Shown here: one piece after another, positions 4,837-6,650 of the stretch
How the letters are laid out: each line of letters starts with the position of its first letter
Numbering within the stretch: position 1 is the stretch's first letter
Source of the DNA: Actinomycetes bacterium
GTDB taxonomy: Bacteria > Planctomycetota > Phycisphaerae > JAACET01
DNA: 6,650 nt
Direction: 5' to 3'
NCBI GenBank assembly: GCA_030631725.1
Contig: DAOVKO010000119.1
Span: 1 to 6,650, forward strand
Notes under the pieces: generated by a model
Told to the model about the DNA's origin: nothing
The model's database searches: none
Seen by the model: the letters and a program-made list of their open reading frames with translations, nothing else
Position numbers and translations under genes: made by a program

Positions 4837-6650
4837 GGACCTCGAAAAAATACGCAACATCGGCATTATGGCTCACATTGATGCCGGCAAAACCACCGTC
4901 ACCGAGCGCGTCCTCTATTACAGTGGCAAAACCTACAAAATGGGCGAGGTCCACGACGGCACCGCGGTCATGGACTATCTGCCGGAGGAGCAGGCCCGCG
5001 GCATCACTATCACCGCCGCAGCCACCACCTTGTCCTGGAAATCTCACACCATCAATCTCATTGACACTCCCGGACACGTCGACTTCACCGCCGAGGTCGA
5101 GCGCTCCCTCCGGGTCCTTGACGGTGCCGTGATGGTCTTTTGTGGCGTAGGTGGAGTCGAGGCCCAGTCGGAGACCGTCTGGCGTCAGGCCGACCGCTAC
5201 AAAGTCCCTCGAATCTGTTTTGTCAATAAGCTCGACCGCGTCGGCGCCGACTTTGACCGCGTCGTTGAACAGATGGCTTCCATGCTCGACGCTCACCCGG
5301 TCGTCTTGCAGTTGCCTCTCGGACAGGACGCCGACTTTGTGGGCGTGATTGATTTGCTCAGCATGCAGGCCATAGTCTTCGATGAAAAAAAGCTCGGAGC
5401 CTCCTTTGAGCTCACCGACATCCCCGCCGATTTACTCGATAAGGCTCGCCGGTCTCATCATGACTTACTCGAAAAGGTCGCCGAGGCCGACGAGCAGCTC
5501 ATGGACCTTTACGTCCACGACCACGACATCCCCGCCGACATCTTGGCCGCTGCCATCCGACGGGCCACCATTGCTTGTGCCATACAGCCCGTACTTTGCG
5601 GCTCGGCCTTGAAGTACAAGGGAATTCAGCCACTTCTGGACGCGGCAAATGCCTATTTGCCCGCACCTTGCGATTTGCCCCCAGTCCAGGGTTACCACCC
5701 AAAGCATCACGACAAGGTTTTAGCTCGCCCGCCTGATCCAAACGCTCCTTTGGCCGCTTTGGTTTTCAAAATCCAGGCCGACACCCACGGCGACCTCTAT
5801 TTCTTGCGAATCTATTCCGGAACCCTCAACATCGGCTCCCGGCTCTACAATCCTCTTCGCCAGAAGCGAGAGACGGTCTCCCGAATTTGGCATATGCACG
5901 CCGGCCAAAGAGTTCTTTTGGAACAGGCCCAGGCCGGGGATATCTGTGCCGTCGTCGGACTGCGACACTCCCTCACCGGTGATACGCTCGCTGACCAAAA
6001 GAACCAAATTGTCTTGGAGAAAATCGAGTTTCCCGAAACCGTTATTTCTATGTCCGTTGAGCCCATGGCTTCGGCGGACCGCGCACGGCTGGGCCAGGCA
6101 TTGGCTATATTGGCTCGCGAGGATCCCACCTTTACTTATCATCATGACCAGCAGACCGGTCAAACTATCATGTCCGGCATGGGCGAGTTACATTTGCAGG
6201 TCTTGGACCGCAAGCTCCGCGAGGACCTTAAGGTTCCCGTCCGCGTGGGAAGTCCCCTCGTCGCCTATCGTGAGACAATCACCGCCACCGCCGAAGCCGA
6301 AACCCGCTTTGTTCGCCAAACCGGTGGACGTGGACAATTTGCCGTCGTTTCTCTGCGGGTCGAGCCCTTCCAGCACCAGCATCCCGATGAGCCGGTGATT
6401 TTTGAATCCGAGATCAAGGGCGGGGTCATTTCTGCTCAGTACATACCTGCCGTTAAGCAGGGCGTCATGGACGCCCGTACTTCTGGCCCCTTGGGCGATT
6501 TCCCTGTCTCTGACGTAAAGGTCACTCTCCTCGATGGCAAGGAGCATGAGGTCGATTCTTCACCGGTTGCCTTTGAGATGGCCGCCGCCCAGGCCTTCAT
6601 CGACGCCCTCTCCAAGGCAAAGCCTGCTTTGCTCGAACCCATTATGTCCC
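4829..6650 (+). CDS. fusA: Elongation factor G (3' truncated)
   Basis: Translational GTPase that drives tRNA-mRNA translocation and, with RRF, ribosome recycling. The frame is open to the window edge with 607 complete codons; domain V (roughly 90 residues) is missing. GTPase motifs are the P-loop AHIDAGKTT (15-23), switch I RGITI (57-61), DTPGH (79-83, catalytic His83), NKLD (133-136; NKMD in E. coli) and CGSAL (257-261). A G' insert lies between NKLD and CGSAL. Domain II begins near PNAPLAALVFKI, domain III includes MSGMGELHL, and domain IV keeps GGRGQ, YIPAVKQGV and HEVDSS, whose His corresponds to E. coli His583. The upstream in-frame stop TAG 4790 limits the start to ATG 4829 or GTG 4826; neither has a Shine-Dalgarno sequence. 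It looks like canonical EF-G by domain IV, but some lineages carry EF-G paralogues and the exact subfamily is not settled here. Confidence 0.97.
   Translation, partial: MPEDLEKIRNIGIMAHIDAGKTTVTERVLYYSGKTYKMGEVHDGTAVMDYLPEEQARGITITAAATTLSWKSHTINLIDTPGHVDFTAEVERSLRVLDGAVMVFCGVGGVEAQSETVWRQADRYKVPRICFVNKLDRVGADFDRVVEQMASMLDAHPVVLQLPLGQDADFVGVIDLLSMQAIVFDEKKLGASFELTDIPADLLDKARRSHHDLLEKVAEADEQLMDLYVHDHDIPADILAAAIRRATIACAIQPVLCGSALKYKGIQPLLDAANAYLPAPCDLPPVQGYHPKHHDKVLARPPDPNAPLAALVFKIQADTHGDLYFLRIYSGTLNIGSRLYNPLRQKRETVSRIWHMHAGQRVLLEQAQAGDICAVVGLRHSLTGDTLADQKNQIVLEKIEFPETVISMSVEPMASADRARLGQALAILAREDPTFTYHHDQQTGQTIMSGMGELHLQVLDRKLREDLKVPVRVGSPLVAYRETITATAEAETRFVRQTGGRGQFAVVSLRVEPFQHQHPDEPVIFESEIKGGVISAQYIPAVKQGVMDARTSGPLGDFPVSDVKVTLLDGKEHEVDSSPVAFEMAAAQAFIDALSKAKPALLEPIMS

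Noticed and set aside
4787..5296. Minus-strand frame of 169 codons opposite the start of fusA
   Set aside because: It is a codon-bias shadow of the EF-G GTPase domain with no recognisable domain.

Overview
This window is part of a bacterial core transcription and translation operon, read entirely on the + strand. In order it holds the 3' three quarters of rpoC (RNA polymerase beta'), then rpsL (ribosomal protein S12), rpsG (S7), and the 5' part of fusA (elongation factor G). It is the classical str operon (rpsL-rpsG-fusA) attached directly behind the rpoBC operon. Only 15 nt separate the rpoC stop from the rpsL start. Both outer genes are cut by the window edges. No mobile element, CRISPR array, tRNA or rRNA was seen.

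The protein sequences suggest a Gram-negative-type bacterium. Planctomycetota, perhaps a Phycisphaerae-like lineage, is my best guess. The grounds are an RpoC with an SI3-type insertion in the trigger loop, the wording of S12, and an EF-G beginning with a KIRNIGIMAHIDAGKTT-type N-terminus. This assignment is inference from remembered family resemblance, not a search result. The base composition looks moderately GC-rich, with codons such as gcc, cgc and gag frequent.

Layout: 2-3538 rpoC (5' truncated, roughly the first 250 residues missing); 3539-3553 short gap with a GGAG ribosome binding site; 3554-3925 rpsL; 3926-4065, a 140-nt gap with a perfect 14-bp inverted repeat, a pyrimidine tract and duplicated arms; 4066-4545 rpsG; 4546-4828, a 283-nt gap dense in possible RNA structure; 4829-6650 fusA (3' truncated near the end of domain IV).

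The genes act together in expression. RpoC is the catalytic subunit of RNA polymerase, S12 and S7 are small-subunit proteins (decoding centre and head/mRNA exit), and EF-G drives translocation. The coding regions are ordinary, except that S12 carries arginine at position 88, where E. coli has lysine.

The part most worth a second look is the noncoding sequence. The rpsL-rpsG spacer can fold into two mutually exclusive long-range stems that share one 5' arm overlapping the rpsL stop codon. The rpsG-fusA spacer starts with a possible H-type pseudoknot right after the rpsG stop. It also holds three hairpins lying end to end with no spacer, each with an 8-nt loop, and it leads into a fusA start with no visible Shine-Dalgarno sequence. 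Together these look like candidate cis-regulatory RNAs for post-transcriptional control of S7 and EF-G. They rest on base complementarity only.
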